DNA of 64,000 nt from Liquidambar formosana (lineage: Eukaryota > Streptophyta > Magnoliopsida > Saxifragales > Altingiaceae): NCBI GenBank assembly GCA_039720395.1, contig CM077824.1, positions 17,240,046-17,304,045 on the forward strand, given 5' to 3'. The position numbers were made by a program, and so were the translations under genes. The notes beneath the pieces are model-generated. The model did not search any database, had not been told where the DNA came from, and worked only from the letters and a program-made list of their open reading frames with translations. Shown here in pieces: positions 1 to 9,408 of the stretch. Numbering within the stretch: the stretch's first letter is position 1; each line of letters begins with the position of its first letter.

Positions 1-433
1 GACTCCCAATCAAGATGATTGCATAACTACTATGGGACATTTGGGTTCTAACGAAAATCCAATTAGGTGAACTACATGAACATGTTCGATTTATGAGATA
101 TTTAGTATCTCCTTGTTGAATTGTGACTGTAGCCATTTATTCATTGTCCTGGCCCTTATTACAACTATTACCATTCCATCCTTTATCATGCCCTTAAAAA
201 CAACACCTTGGCCCCCTTGCCTAGGACATTTAAGTTTAGAACCCTAGTAGAGGAGGATTACTATTTTTGGAAGTTGCATGACGTTAATAAAAGTAAAAAC
301 CATCAAGTCCAAAAAATGGAAAAAAGTAGTAGAATTTAAACACTAGAAAACTAATTTATGCTATTATTTTTTTCCTCAAATATGTATCATGAGAATTGCC
401 CACAATATATATCCAGCGTATGCTCTAAAATTA

Positions 434-750
434 AATCCTTGGAAAGGGAGGTCAGGCCTTGTTTTCTAGGGATTGATAAATGGATGGAACGATAGGAACT
501 ATAAAAAGGGCTAAGACAGAGTTGATAAATGGCTGCTGACACAATTCATCCATGGGATACTAATGCTCTCAGAAAATCGAACATGACCATAATTTTCACC
601 TAGCCATGCTATGCTTAGAAGCCAAAGTTTATGAATTCGTCCCTAGTGGGAGTCAATTTCCATCCTCTCTATTGAAAGAAAGATGAGGAGGACCCCCTGG
701 AGGACTGCTTGCGAAGAGTGGAGGCTATAAGCCACATGCATTCTATACGT
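434..750 (+). pseudogene. WAK-like kinase N-lobe fragment f1
   Basis: Remnant of a wall-associated-kinase-type Ser/Thr kinase domain, recognised mainly by alignment to the better copy at 15770-16112. It keeps traces of the glycine-rich loop, the VAIK-lysine segment (around 500-515), the helix-C stretch, the LCLEAK hinge segment near 615 and the EDRLRRVEA segment near 705-735. Frame is lost several times, and about 20 bases between the CLEAK and VYEF segments are missing compared with f4 and f7. No HRD or DFG motif follows, so it cannot encode a kinase. It lies at the head of block X1. Confidence 0.65.
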
Positions 751-753
751 ACA

Positions 754-1008
754 CTCCAAGCCACGACATTAAGAAATAGAACATTCTCTAATTATATGAT
801 CATTACAATTTACAAAGCGATTCTTACATGAAGAAAACTTCTATATCTAAAACACTTGGAAAATTCCTAAAAAGGTTAAAATTGAGAAAATCTTTTGTTT
901 TGTTAGGCAACAAAGCAGTATTTTAAATATAAAATGCTCACATTCTCAAGAAAACGCTATAAACATAATTATTATAAATGTAACACTCCAAAGCATATTA
1001 TATATCTA
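754..1008. other. Non-coding X-block sequence
   Basis: No gene seen. The stretch matches 18985-19300 and 50400-50710, apart from small deletions, and runs up to the Helitron insertion. Confidence 0.6.
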
Positions 1009-2680
1009 TCTATACTACCTATAAAAGGTTGAATGTTAGAAAAACTTTTGATTGACCTTTATACCCTCATTTAAAATTGTAAAGACTATAATATCCTAAT
1101 TCATTAATTAAGAATAGGGGTGCTACCTATAAAAGGCTGAATGTCAAAAAAACTTTTGACTGACCTTTATACCCTCATTTAAAATTATAAAGACTATAAT
1201 ATCCTAATTCATTAATTAAAAATAGGGGTGTGCGCGGGTTGGTTTGGAGCGGTTAGGAGAGAAATCATTAACCAACCTGTCAAGGGCAATTTAAAAAAAT
1301 TTCAATTTGTCGCCAAACTGTTGGTCCTAAAAACCGACGAAGTGATTGATTTTTTTGGCGGTTTTAAACTAGAGGTTTGGGTGGATTGTATCATGCCCTT
1401 CATAACTTTTATGAGGATTGTCAAATGACCAAAAAGTGTGCTTTCATAATTTCTAAGATAAAAGTTTGTTGATTTTTTAGCAAAAATATTTTACATGTTT
1501 TCTTGTAAAAAGAGTATATATTATATATTTATATATATATTTTTGATGAAGTAGTATATATATATATAGATATATAGATATAGATATATATATGCAATTG
1601 GAAGTGGGTTGGGTTGGTTTATTGACGGTTTGACAAAGTTCAACCCATCAACCAAACTGAACTGCCAAATTTATTGCTCCAGCCACCCAAACCAATTCGC
1701 CTATTCTTTCAAACCGCTTGGGTCAGTGCGGAATGAAGTGGATTGGTTTAGTTTGGCGGATTAGGCGGTTTTTTGCACATCCCTAACTAAGAACCCTATA
1801 TTACTCTAATAGTTCAAGAAAACATATTTACATATGATATATGTGGTGATATTTCTTTAAAAAATTTTAGTTGTTTTCCTTGAATTTTTATAATTATGAT
1901 TTAGTTTTCGTTAGATTTGCATGCATGATTTGTTGTGGGAGGTCTTGGTATTGTTTAGTTTTATTGAGAAAATGAAAGAAAATAAAATAAAAGATGACAA
2001 TTTTTTTTTTCTTTTGGATGTTTTTGTTTTGAAAGAAATAAAAATTTCAACTCAATTAAGAGCCAAATAGTTGTATTTAGGTTTGTTGGGTAGATTTATT
2101 TTATTGTTAGGGTCTTGATAATAATAATAAAAAATTGATATTAAATTAATTAAATTTGATAAAACTCTCTTAAAAATTTAATCTGTTTGAGTATCACAAA
2201 GAAGACTTTGATGGGTACAACATAGCAATCTTTGAAAGAAAATACATTGGTGGAGAATTAGGAGGAACAAAAAGTATGTTATAACTAGGTCTTCTTCTAC
2301 AATGTCTTTGCCACGTATTTGGAGTTGTTCTTCTACTATTTTTTTTTCTTCATAGACTGCACTCTATATAAATATATACATTTTTTATGTTTGGTTCGAT
2401 GGGTGATTATGATTTTTTTTTAAATAAAAATAAAAAGAGCATAAAGCATCATGGAGGAAACCAGCATTCCAACTAGGTTGGCATACTGGACCGATGATCA
2501 TGATTCATATTTGTATGTTTTTATCGATTTTTCATGCATTGATGTTACTTATTCAAAGACCAAAATATAATAAGATTTTATGCTAATGACTGTTTACAAA
2601 CAAATTATTTTTATGTTGATTTTCTAAGATTTTTTTTTTGCAAAAACAATTCACGTGCAACGCACGTGTCCTATAACTAG
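1009..2680 (+). mobile_element. Non-autonomous Helitron (plus strand)
   Basis: The 5' end begins TCTATACTACC, and the 3' end has a perfect stem CACGTGC-aac-GCACGTG (2652-2668) followed by TCCTATAACTAG ending at 2680. The base before is A and the base after is T, the A/T insertion expected of Helitrons. The first ~110 bp are tandemly repeated (about 1013-1122 and 1123-1222). No Rep/helicase ORF is present. A hAT-like element (1223-1785) is nested inside. Blocks X2 and X3 lack it here; about 200 bp present in them is missing around the insertion in X1. Confidence 0.75.
1223..1785. mobile_element. hAT-like non-autonomous element nested in the Helitron
   Basis: Ends are TAGGGGTGTGCGC at the left and, read in reverse complement, TAGGGATGTGCAA at the right. 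The flanking octamers attaaaaa (1215-1222) and actaagaa (1786-1793) agree at 6 of 8 positions, consistent with an old 8-bp hAT target duplication. The inside is rich in GGTTTGG/CCAAACC-type self-complementary segments. The ORF at 1228-1428 has no recognisable domain. Confidence 0.55.
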
Positions 2681-2719
2681 TATATATATATATATATATA
2701 TATATGAACACACACACAT

Positions 2720-2793
<74 letters not shown>

Positions 2794-2795
2794 AT
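2681..2795. repeat. (TA)n / (CT)n / (TA)n / (GA)n microsatellite cluster
   Basis: Alternating simple repeats directly follow the Helitron end. Comparable TA/GA tracts occur at the same place in X2 (19475-19522, 19670-19725) and X3 (50903-50966). The ORFs that run through these tracts are artefacts of low complexity. Confidence 0.9.
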
Positions 2796-2990
2796 GGGTG
2801 TGTTCCACTGCAGCAACAATACAATTCCTGTACTAGGACAACAACTTAGAATGTAAACCCTGAACTCACCTGCAAACCCAAAGTGTAAACCCCATTAAAT
2901 AAATTCAATACATAAATCATTATTTTGTGTATCATTCACACAAAGTACAAATAAAAATCAAATCAAATAATCAGCTCAATAAACACAAAC

Positions 2991-5442
2991 TGTAACGACC
3001 CGAAATTGGGACCGTTATTTAAGTAGTAAGAAAACCACTTTACAAGCCAAATTTAGTGGATGTTTAATAAAAATAATTCTTTCGAAAATATTTTTAGAAA
3101 ATCCGGCATGGTCCCGTCTATAAATAGGACATACCAAGTTATCGACTAATCATAAAACCTGTAGAAAACACATTTATAATCATTTCCAACCATCCACACA
3201 ATATTCCAAAGATAAATAAATCTACAGGTTGTATCGTAGTCACATGGGTCCCATCCAGTCCACTTCACTACTAATTTAATTATTACAGGCCAAGAATTAA
3301 AATTAATACATGCCTAGGCACAAAGCCTATCTCCACTATTCTCTACATGAATGCAAGCATGCTGACGTGCTCCCAAAACCCAGGTCAACTTAGCTTTGAA
3401 AATATGACCTGCAAGAAAACTGTGGGGGTATGAGCTACACGCTCAGTAGGAAAACATTTCTCAAAATAACCCCAAGGTTTTAAAAACCATAGTTTATATA
3501 CTTTTAAAGATCCCTGCAAAACCATTGATTAGTTTGCAATATAATTTTCAGTAATTGAAACTGATACATGTATAATGAAATAAACTGCGGAAGTTTAAAT
3601 CATTCGATACCAACACCCCTTTTTATTTTTAAAAAGGTAAGAAATAACTCAAGTTATTTATAATTCTTTATCATTCTTTCCAATTTCCATATCACGGCCT
3701 TACAAGCCAATAATCATTAACCGCCATATCTGGCAAACCATAACATCAGTCTTTCAAACTGATAAATCCTCCCCATGTCATGCGGGGCCCTCGCGCGCGG
3801 AAATAAGAGGAAACACTATGGATCCCTATCTGGGTCCAGAAAGTAACCTCAAGAGGAAACACGGCAAGACATCCCTACCTGGGACCGCAGTAACCTCTAT
3901 TCGGGCACGTAGCCCAGGACTAAAGGATAGGAAGACACGGCAAGACGTCCCGTTCCTTTGGAACCGCAGTAATCCTGTCTCCAGTAGCCCTCATTACCAT
4001 ATCATCATTGCTTTTCTTTTCATTTATTAATTCCATAATTCTCATATAATCCAGAAAATTATATATATTTTCCAAAAACCACATAATAGGTTTGTTCTAA
4101 AAAAAAACCATATGAAATAACTCCATAATTTCCATATAAACCGGAAAGTTTTATATATTTAAAGTTTCCAAGAAAACCATATAATACGTGGGTTTATAAA
4201 AGTCACAATAAATAACCCCCATAAATCATTTCTAAAGGAATGATTTCAAAAAACAACATTTTTATAGCAAAATGATGTGAATCAAACCCTAGGTTTCCCA
4301 CAATCTGTAAAACCTAGAAAATATATATCCCATGCATGATATATATATGCAAAAACTACCAAATACATGAAAATCTACATGATTTGTACCCAAACCCCCA
4401 TGCAACAAGGGTTTAAAATGAGAAAGTGTCCCCTACCTCAATGATGAGTGATGAAAATGCAAAACTACCGCCATAGACATGTAGATCGGGCCAAATAATG
4501 CAAGATCCGCGCTTGTCGGCGTCGGATCGGAGCTCCGGTGCTCTGGCGAGTCACCGCCGACCTCCCACGGCACTCTCTCTCTCTCCTCTTCTTTCTCTCC
4601 CTCTCTCCTAAGTTGGGAGACATGAAAATGGGGTTTAAGGTCGAGTGAAAGGGGTTTTAAAACATATGGGGAGGGGCACATGCGTCATTTAACCCTTTAT
4701 AAAATCTGCAGATCGCAACTTTCAGACGTCTGAAAGTTAGTTTCAGACGTCTGAAACTAAACCTCAGAAATCATCGTTCTCTGGAATTTTCAGACGTCTG
4801 AATGTAACTTTCAGACGTCTGAAATGTGTTTCAGACGTCTGAAACACACAGACAGCTGAAAATGGTCAGTCAGTCAGGTTAAACCTCATCAGCACAGACA
4901 TCAGCCTTATTTCATTAAAAACATTTAAGTAAATCATTTACTTTAAGTTATTTAATGAAAATAAGCAAATAACCCCCCATTTGAATCCAAATAAAATATC
5001 AAAAAAATCAAATACCCAATATATCAAAATCTCATTTCCAAGTTTTAGTACAAAATCCGTCGCCCGACAGATTTTCCTAAAACAAACATGCGTGGAACCC
5101 AATCCAAACATGCTAATAAAATCCCATAAAATCACCAATGTCTTATAATATTATAAACTCCCATTACCGCCAAAAATTATCTTTTAAAACGAAGATTTAT
5201 AAAAATTCACTTTTCTCCCACACTTAGCCAAATTTCAGCAACTTAAACTCGAAGCTGCAAATAAGGCCAAACACACACTCAAGACACTTGATGCATAAAA
5301 ATGAGCATTAAATCACAAATAACATTGTATTATCATACACATAGATTACCCATACATGAGGTTATCCAATAAATTAAGGGATTAACTACGCTAATCATAC
5401 ATTAAGCCGTAATAATCCCTATTAGGAAAACGGGTCCTCACA
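2991..5442 (-). mobile_element. LTR1: solo-LTR-like element, minus orientation
   Basis: Starts TGTAACGACCC and ends GGTCCTCACA, flanked by perfect 5-bp duplications CAAAC (2986-2990 and 5443-5447). The uninterrupted target is visible at 51160 in X3. Length is 2452 bp. No second LTR, primer-binding site or gag/pol is seen, so a solo LTR or compact non-autonomous element fits best. In LTR orientation it shows: a ~280-bp conserved block (5215-4936), a palindrome cassette (4844-4720), TATA-like boxes, a (GA)n leader (about 4608-4566), a conserved leader (about 4560-4484), a splice-donor-like GAG|GTAGGG near 4437, tandem ~47-bp repeats and a CGCGCGAGGGCCCCGCATGA block near 3800-3780. Confidence 0.8.
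4720..4844 (-). promoter_or_regulatory. LTR1 palindrome cassette (5 copies of a 16-mer)
   Basis: Five copies of the self-complementary 16-mer TTTCAGACGTCTGAAA lie at 4720-4735, 4741-4756, 4788-4803 (last base changed), 4809-4824 and 4829-4844. In LTR orientation they precede the TATA-like boxes (TATAAAG at about 4701-4695 and TTTTAAAA at 4662-4655), where U3 enhancers lie. The GACGTC core is a known plant bZIP-type site; binding here is inference. Confidence 0.7.
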
Positions 5443-5447
5443 CAAAC

Positions 5448-5884
5448 TAAATGGCCTAATCAAGCATTGTAATGTCTAATCATACCACAATATATAACAA
5501 AAACAAAACTATTGAAAATCAAGCTCAAAGCATGATATCATGGTACATTTAAACAAATTTGAAAGAACCTAATTAATAAAACTTGGTTTTACCATTAAGA
5601 TTGATGATAAATAAAGTGAAAAATGATACCTGGTTATAGAACTCTGTCCGAGTGTGAATCAAGCTCAAAGGTTGAAGTAAACATGATATCATAACACATA
5701 TATACGTATTTGAAGAAGAAGATGGGGACGAGAATGAAGGCGAGTCAAGATGGTTTCTAGTAGGATAAACATGCAAGCAAGAGCTCCATGGACGATTCCT
5801 TTATTAGGAGAGTTTAAGAAAACACTTGTTTTGGATTTAAGTTTCTTGATCAAATCAATACGCTATATTTAAAGAGTTAATGTA
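5448..5884. other. Conserved non-coding X/Y stretch
   Basis: No gene seen. It matches 14703-15180, 19920-20345, 45541-46015 and 51163-51600, which shows that X and Y blocks are themselves ancient paralogues. The minus-strand ORF at 5573-5776 recurs only as a by-product of this duplication and matches no family I know. Confidence 0.6.
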
Positions 5885-6062
5885 TACCAGTGGCCATGTG
5901 CTTTGACATGCTCTCTCCCCTTTTGAATGGGGGAGGTTACGGATTCAAATCTTGATCCTTGAGAATAGGTGGGATACCTATTTTTTTGAGATTGGCTGGG
6001 AGACTTATTTTCTTGGTAGGGTACGGGCTATGACAAACAAAAAAAAAAAAAAAAAAAAAAAG
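5885..6062 (+). mobile_element. SINE-like repeat, family S2
   Basis: About 170 bp with a B-box-like GGATTCAAATC (near 5940), followed by a related body and an A-rich tail (6038-6062). Copies lie at 15186-15390, 20346-20545, 46020-46200 and 51600-51925. An A-box is less clear. A tRNA-derived SINE is the best guess, but because the copies sit at paralogous sites they could descend from one insertion. Confidence 0.45.
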
Positions 6063-6196
6063 AATGGTGAATATTAGTTATCTATTGTAGGAAGGCCACT
6101 AATAAATTAGTGCACTTAATTACCTATTGCACATGTAAAATATGATAATGTGTAACAAATTATATATATATATATATCTATATATATATATATATC

Positions 6197-6725
6197 CTAG
6201 TTATAGCACACGTGCGTTGCACATGAACACTTTTAACTAATATTAGTTATGATGACTTTATTATTATTTTTTTTTTCATTTTTCCATAAAACAGAAAGTT
6301 CAAATTTCTAGGTTTTTTTTTTTTTTTTTTTTGGACAAGATATCTTCAAGACATTGGAAGAAAATTTTAATCCATGATTGGAAAATGATTTTCAACCTAT
6401 CAAATTAGCTTTTGGATCAATAAAGGCCTAAAGAATAAAACATGTAAGGAGAGCCGTGGATATTCCAACTATTTCTTGAAAAATTGTTTTTTAATCAAAT
6501 TGAACTTTGTATTTTTTTCTCCAAAAAAAAAAAAAAAAACAACAAAAGCAAGAAGCATGAAAATTGTCTTATTTTCTTATATTTTATTATGTTTTCTCAA
6601 TAAAACCAAACAATACCCAAATCTGGCTACACCAAATCATGTATGCAAATCTAGAAATTGATTAAATAAAAGAATTCCCACAACATTTAATCTTTTTAAA
6701 GGAAGAAAGAAAATTTAGTTCAAAC
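6197..6725 (-). mobile_element. Truncated Helitron (minus strand), X1 copy
   Basis: On the minus strand the 3' end is a CATGTGC/GCACGTG-type hairpin followed by TATAACTAGG, with CTAG at 6197-6200. Internal sequence matches 20816-21727 and 52073-53049. Compared with 52073-53049 the 5' half is deleted: the sequence breaks near 6725 and rejoins just before the SINE at 6762. No coding capacity. Confidence 0.65.
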
Positions 6726-6761
6726 ACCTCCCAATGTACGTACCCAATAGATATATTTTAA

Positions 6762-6860
6762 GCCACTGGAGCTAACCTAGTGGTGAGGGAGGGTAGGGAA
6801 AAGGGTAGGACTAGGATAGGTTAGGGATTCGAACACCTCCCAATGTACCCAAAAAAGAAA
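6762..6860 (+). mobile_element. Short tRNA-type SINE, family S1 (X1 copy)
   Basis: A-box-like TAACCTAGTGG (TAGCCTAGTGG in the X2 copy) and B-box-like GGATTCGAACACC lie about 50 bp apart, followed by CTCCCAATGTACCC and an A-rich tail. This is the internal Pol III promoter layout of a tRNA-derived SINE. Copies are at 21739-21843 and 53066-53155. Confidence 0.6.
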
Positions 6861-6944
6861 GAAGAAGATATATATATATAGATATACAATGTACCCAAAA
6901 AAAAAAAAAGAAGATATATATATATATTAAAATTATAAATTATA

Positions 6945-7219
6945 CTCCCTAATTCCATCCTACAAAGATAGGCTATATTTTCTACTTTTTTTGTCTCAAA
7001 ATGTTTGTCTATTTTAAAAAGTCAACTCATAATTTTTTTGAACTTCTTGTATTACCCTTTGTTATTTTAATAATTACTTTCAACACAAAAACCAATAAAA
7101 AGTTGGAGATGGTACTTTTGGAAAAATAGAGTTTAATAAAAGGGAAGTCAATGAAATGATATTTTTTCTTAAACTGTGTGGTTGGCCAAACATGGCCTAT
7201 CTTTGTGAAACTTAGGGAG
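6945..7219. mobile_element. Stowaway-type MITE (X1 copy, decayed ends)
   Basis: Begins CTCCCT and ends AGGGAG next to TA dinucleotides. The best copy (21883-22153) shows the classic CTCCCTCCGTCC terminal inverted repeat and a TA target. About 275 bp and non-coding; ORFs inside are spurious. Stowaway MITEs are mobilised by mariner-type transposases. Confidence 0.7.
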
Positions 7220-8103
7220 TAATACAACTATTTCAAGTTGCATTGTGAACAATTAGGAATTGAAGCTTATTAACTCAAAAGCATTAATCAAGATTTTAGT
7301 ATAACCTTCTATATATCATTAGTATATAAATGGAAAATCTTGAATTTTAGTAGGGGGCTTGCGATTGCTACCCTTTGGAAATTTAATGAACATATATATT
7401 TCTTTTATACCCCTTTGGAAAATTTACCATTAAGGATATTACAACTAAAAAACACTTTGTTTAAAAGTCTTTGACATTGTGTGTGAACAATGAACGAGGA
7501 AAGAGACATTTGCGATGATACTTGCAGCAACTCAATACGTAGTTTTGCGTTAAAATGAGGGTTTTTATAATTTTTTTTGTCCTCCAAATTTGTCATTGTT
7601 CGGTTCTAAAAGTTTGAATAAAATTCACATGTTTGGTTAATGACGGTTAAATAGAATACAAATGTGCACTGAAAAGTAGGGCAAGGCTTTCATACACAGT
7701 AGAAAAGAAGAGGGAACATCATTCGTAAATCCTAAAAAATTGAATGCTGAAAAAATTAGATTATTTCATACATCTATAGAGAAGATAGAAGTTAGGAAGG
7801 AGAAAACACATTAACTAGAGAGAGTTTCATGCCTAATAGCTTGAGTTTCGACAAAAATGATGGCTTGATCGACTCAAAAATAAATGGTGTCTCTAGCTAC
7901 TCCAACTTCTTCTTCCAGTCGTTTGAGGGTTAAGGTATTTTTGGGGTTGCGGTGGGATGTGAAAATCAAAGGGGCATATGGGTTGGGGGTTATTTTGGGA
8001 ATGTTGTGGGGTGTACTTATAAAAATATGGGGGTTAAAAAACATTAGGGTTTACAAATAAACTCAAGAGGTTGCAAATTTGCTTGCAATAGTTGCCATCT
8101 TTT
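7220..8103. other. Non-coding X-block stretch
   Basis: No gene seen. Matches 22154-23041 and, inverted, 54595-55375. The stretch near 7918-8100 (ATTTTGGGAATGTTGTGGGG and nearby) is well kept in all three blocks but has no recognisable coding frame. Confidence 0.6.
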
Positions 8104-8857
8104 AGTGGGGGAGTAAAATTGGCCTATGCTCGAAAAATTAGGTTAAGCCCATTTAGGCCTGGCTCAACCCTAGCCCTATCATTAAGATGGGTAGGCTTAG
8201 ACTTGGGATTTATATCCTAGTTCAATAGTTTAAACCAAGGCCCAGCCTAAAGTTAGCCCATTTTATATTAAAGAATATACAATTATAATATGAGTTATAT
8301 TTATCGTTAGATTCCCATGAGAGTAAAAAATAATTAAAAAAATGTGACAAGCAAACAAGAAACAACTCCCAAAGATTATATATTTTTTTAATTTTTTATC
8401 AGCTAACCAAAGATTATATTTATGTTTTCCAATTTTTTTTTCAATTAATAGAAAGAATATGTTTTAACCAATGATCCATTTGCAAATATCTTATTATAAA
8501 TTATAAAATTTATTATCATATATAATGTTTGAAATTTTTTTTTTTTTGTTTTTTTAATAATTGATAAACATTTTATGTATATAAATTTTATAGAGTCTAA
8601 ATGTTATTTAATTAAAAGGCCACAAAGATAAAAAAGGTGTTTTGAATTAGGCCTAACTTGAGAGGTTGAGACCAATATAAGCCCGAAGTATGTCTTAAGC
8701 TTGAAACCAGACTTGAGCTTATATTTTTTTCTTCGGCCCAACTCGAGATGAGCTAGGCCCAAGTAATAATAAATCTCGAGTAAGCTTGGTCCAAGCCCAA
8801 CCAACCTAGGTGAAGAGTAGTCCAACATGACTCGGCCCAACCCATTTTACACACCTA
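8104..8857. mobile_element. hAT-like element H1 (X1 copy)
   Basis: About 750 bp with inverted ends: AGTGGGGGAGTAAAATTGGC at the left, and AGGTGTGTAAAATGGGTTGG as reverse complement at the right. The subterminal regions are rich in GGCCCAA/TTGGGCC motifs, a common pattern in non-autonomous plant hAT elements. Copies are at 23042-23778 and, inverted, 53838-54594. No transposase ORF is present and no clear 8-bp target duplication was found. Confidence 0.5.
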
Positions 8858-8865
8858 AATGTTAG

Positions 8866-9408
8866 TATTCTTTTTTTGATAAGCAAAATATTCATTAAGA
8901 GGAAATCAAAAACACATCAAGAACCCTTACATCTAAGCCTTTCGTATCAGCACACAAAATAGAGGCTGAAAGTTCTGAAATTGGGATAGACCCACAATGA
9001 TTACAAAAGTTAGCCTAGGAGGCTAGGGCATGAGTATGACCATTAACTTCCTTGGGAACAATCCTAACAGCCCAAAAAGAAAAAAATTCAGGTAACATGG
9101 ATGTAGCATCTAGAATAAAAGGAGTAGAGGCCTAATTAGGAGCACGATTCCTGTCAGCAAGTGTTCCAAGAGCCATAGTGGAATCACTTTCAATGACAAT
9201 ATTGTCATATCCACAACAAGCAGACTCCCTTAAAGCCAAGCAAAAGGCTTTAGCTTCACTAACCTCGACTCAAGGGAGCACTCAAAAGCGGTCCATGTGT
9301 GGAGAAAAGAGCCTTTAGAATTTCTGACAACTGCGCTTAAGATCGAGCGATCAGGACGTATGGCAACGTCAAAGTTAATCTTTACCCACCCTTCTAGTGG
9401 GGATTTCC
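8866..9408 (-). pseudogene. LINE ORF2 C-terminal remnant (RNase H-like), X1 copy
   Basis: On the minus strand the sequence encodes the start of a plant RVT_3/RNase H-like domain (GWVKINFDVAIRPDRS, then AVVRNSKGSF), typical of the end of ORF2 in plant L1-type LINEs. It then runs through broken frame to a T-rich tract on + at 8869-8880, the poly(A) end of the LINE. At about 9408 the LINE is abruptly joined to Y-block sequence, so the ORF at 9230-9529 is a chimera of LINE and unrelated DNA. X2 keeps more of the element, with the zf-RVT zinc knuckle. Confidence 0.7.

Larger units (their letters stand above)
1..9408 (+). repeat. Duplicated block X1 (first of three X blocks)
   Basis: Read by eye, this block is collinear with 18230-24368 (X2) and with 49635-57290 (X3, partly inverted). 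Shared order: WAK fragment, a conserved non-coding stretch, a SINE-like repeat, a minus-strand Helitron, a short SINE, a Stowaway MITE, a hAT-like element and a LINE 3' end. It differs from the others by a Helitron at 1009-2680 and LTR1 at 2991-5442. At about 9408 the LINE sequence is cut and joined to block Y1; in X2 the LINE continues past this point. The left edge is cut by the window. Confidence 0.8.

Noticed and set aside
2583..2819. Minus-strand 78-codon ORF with LSLSLSLYIYIYI-type sequence
   Set aside because: It reads through (CT)n and (TA)n microsatellites; the same artefact appears at 14078, 19344-19770, 42185-42666 and 50879.
3818..4030. 70-codon ORF in LTR1
   Set aside because: It spans the tandem repeat and GC block of the LTR; equivalent frames are broken in LTR2-4.
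2991..5442. Calling LTR1-4 DNA transposons because of TGTNANNACCC terminal inverted repeats
   Set aside because: The 5-bp duplications, TG...CA ends, TATA box and leader fit LTRs better, and extended LTR-end inverted repeats are common. A definite answer needs a full-length element.
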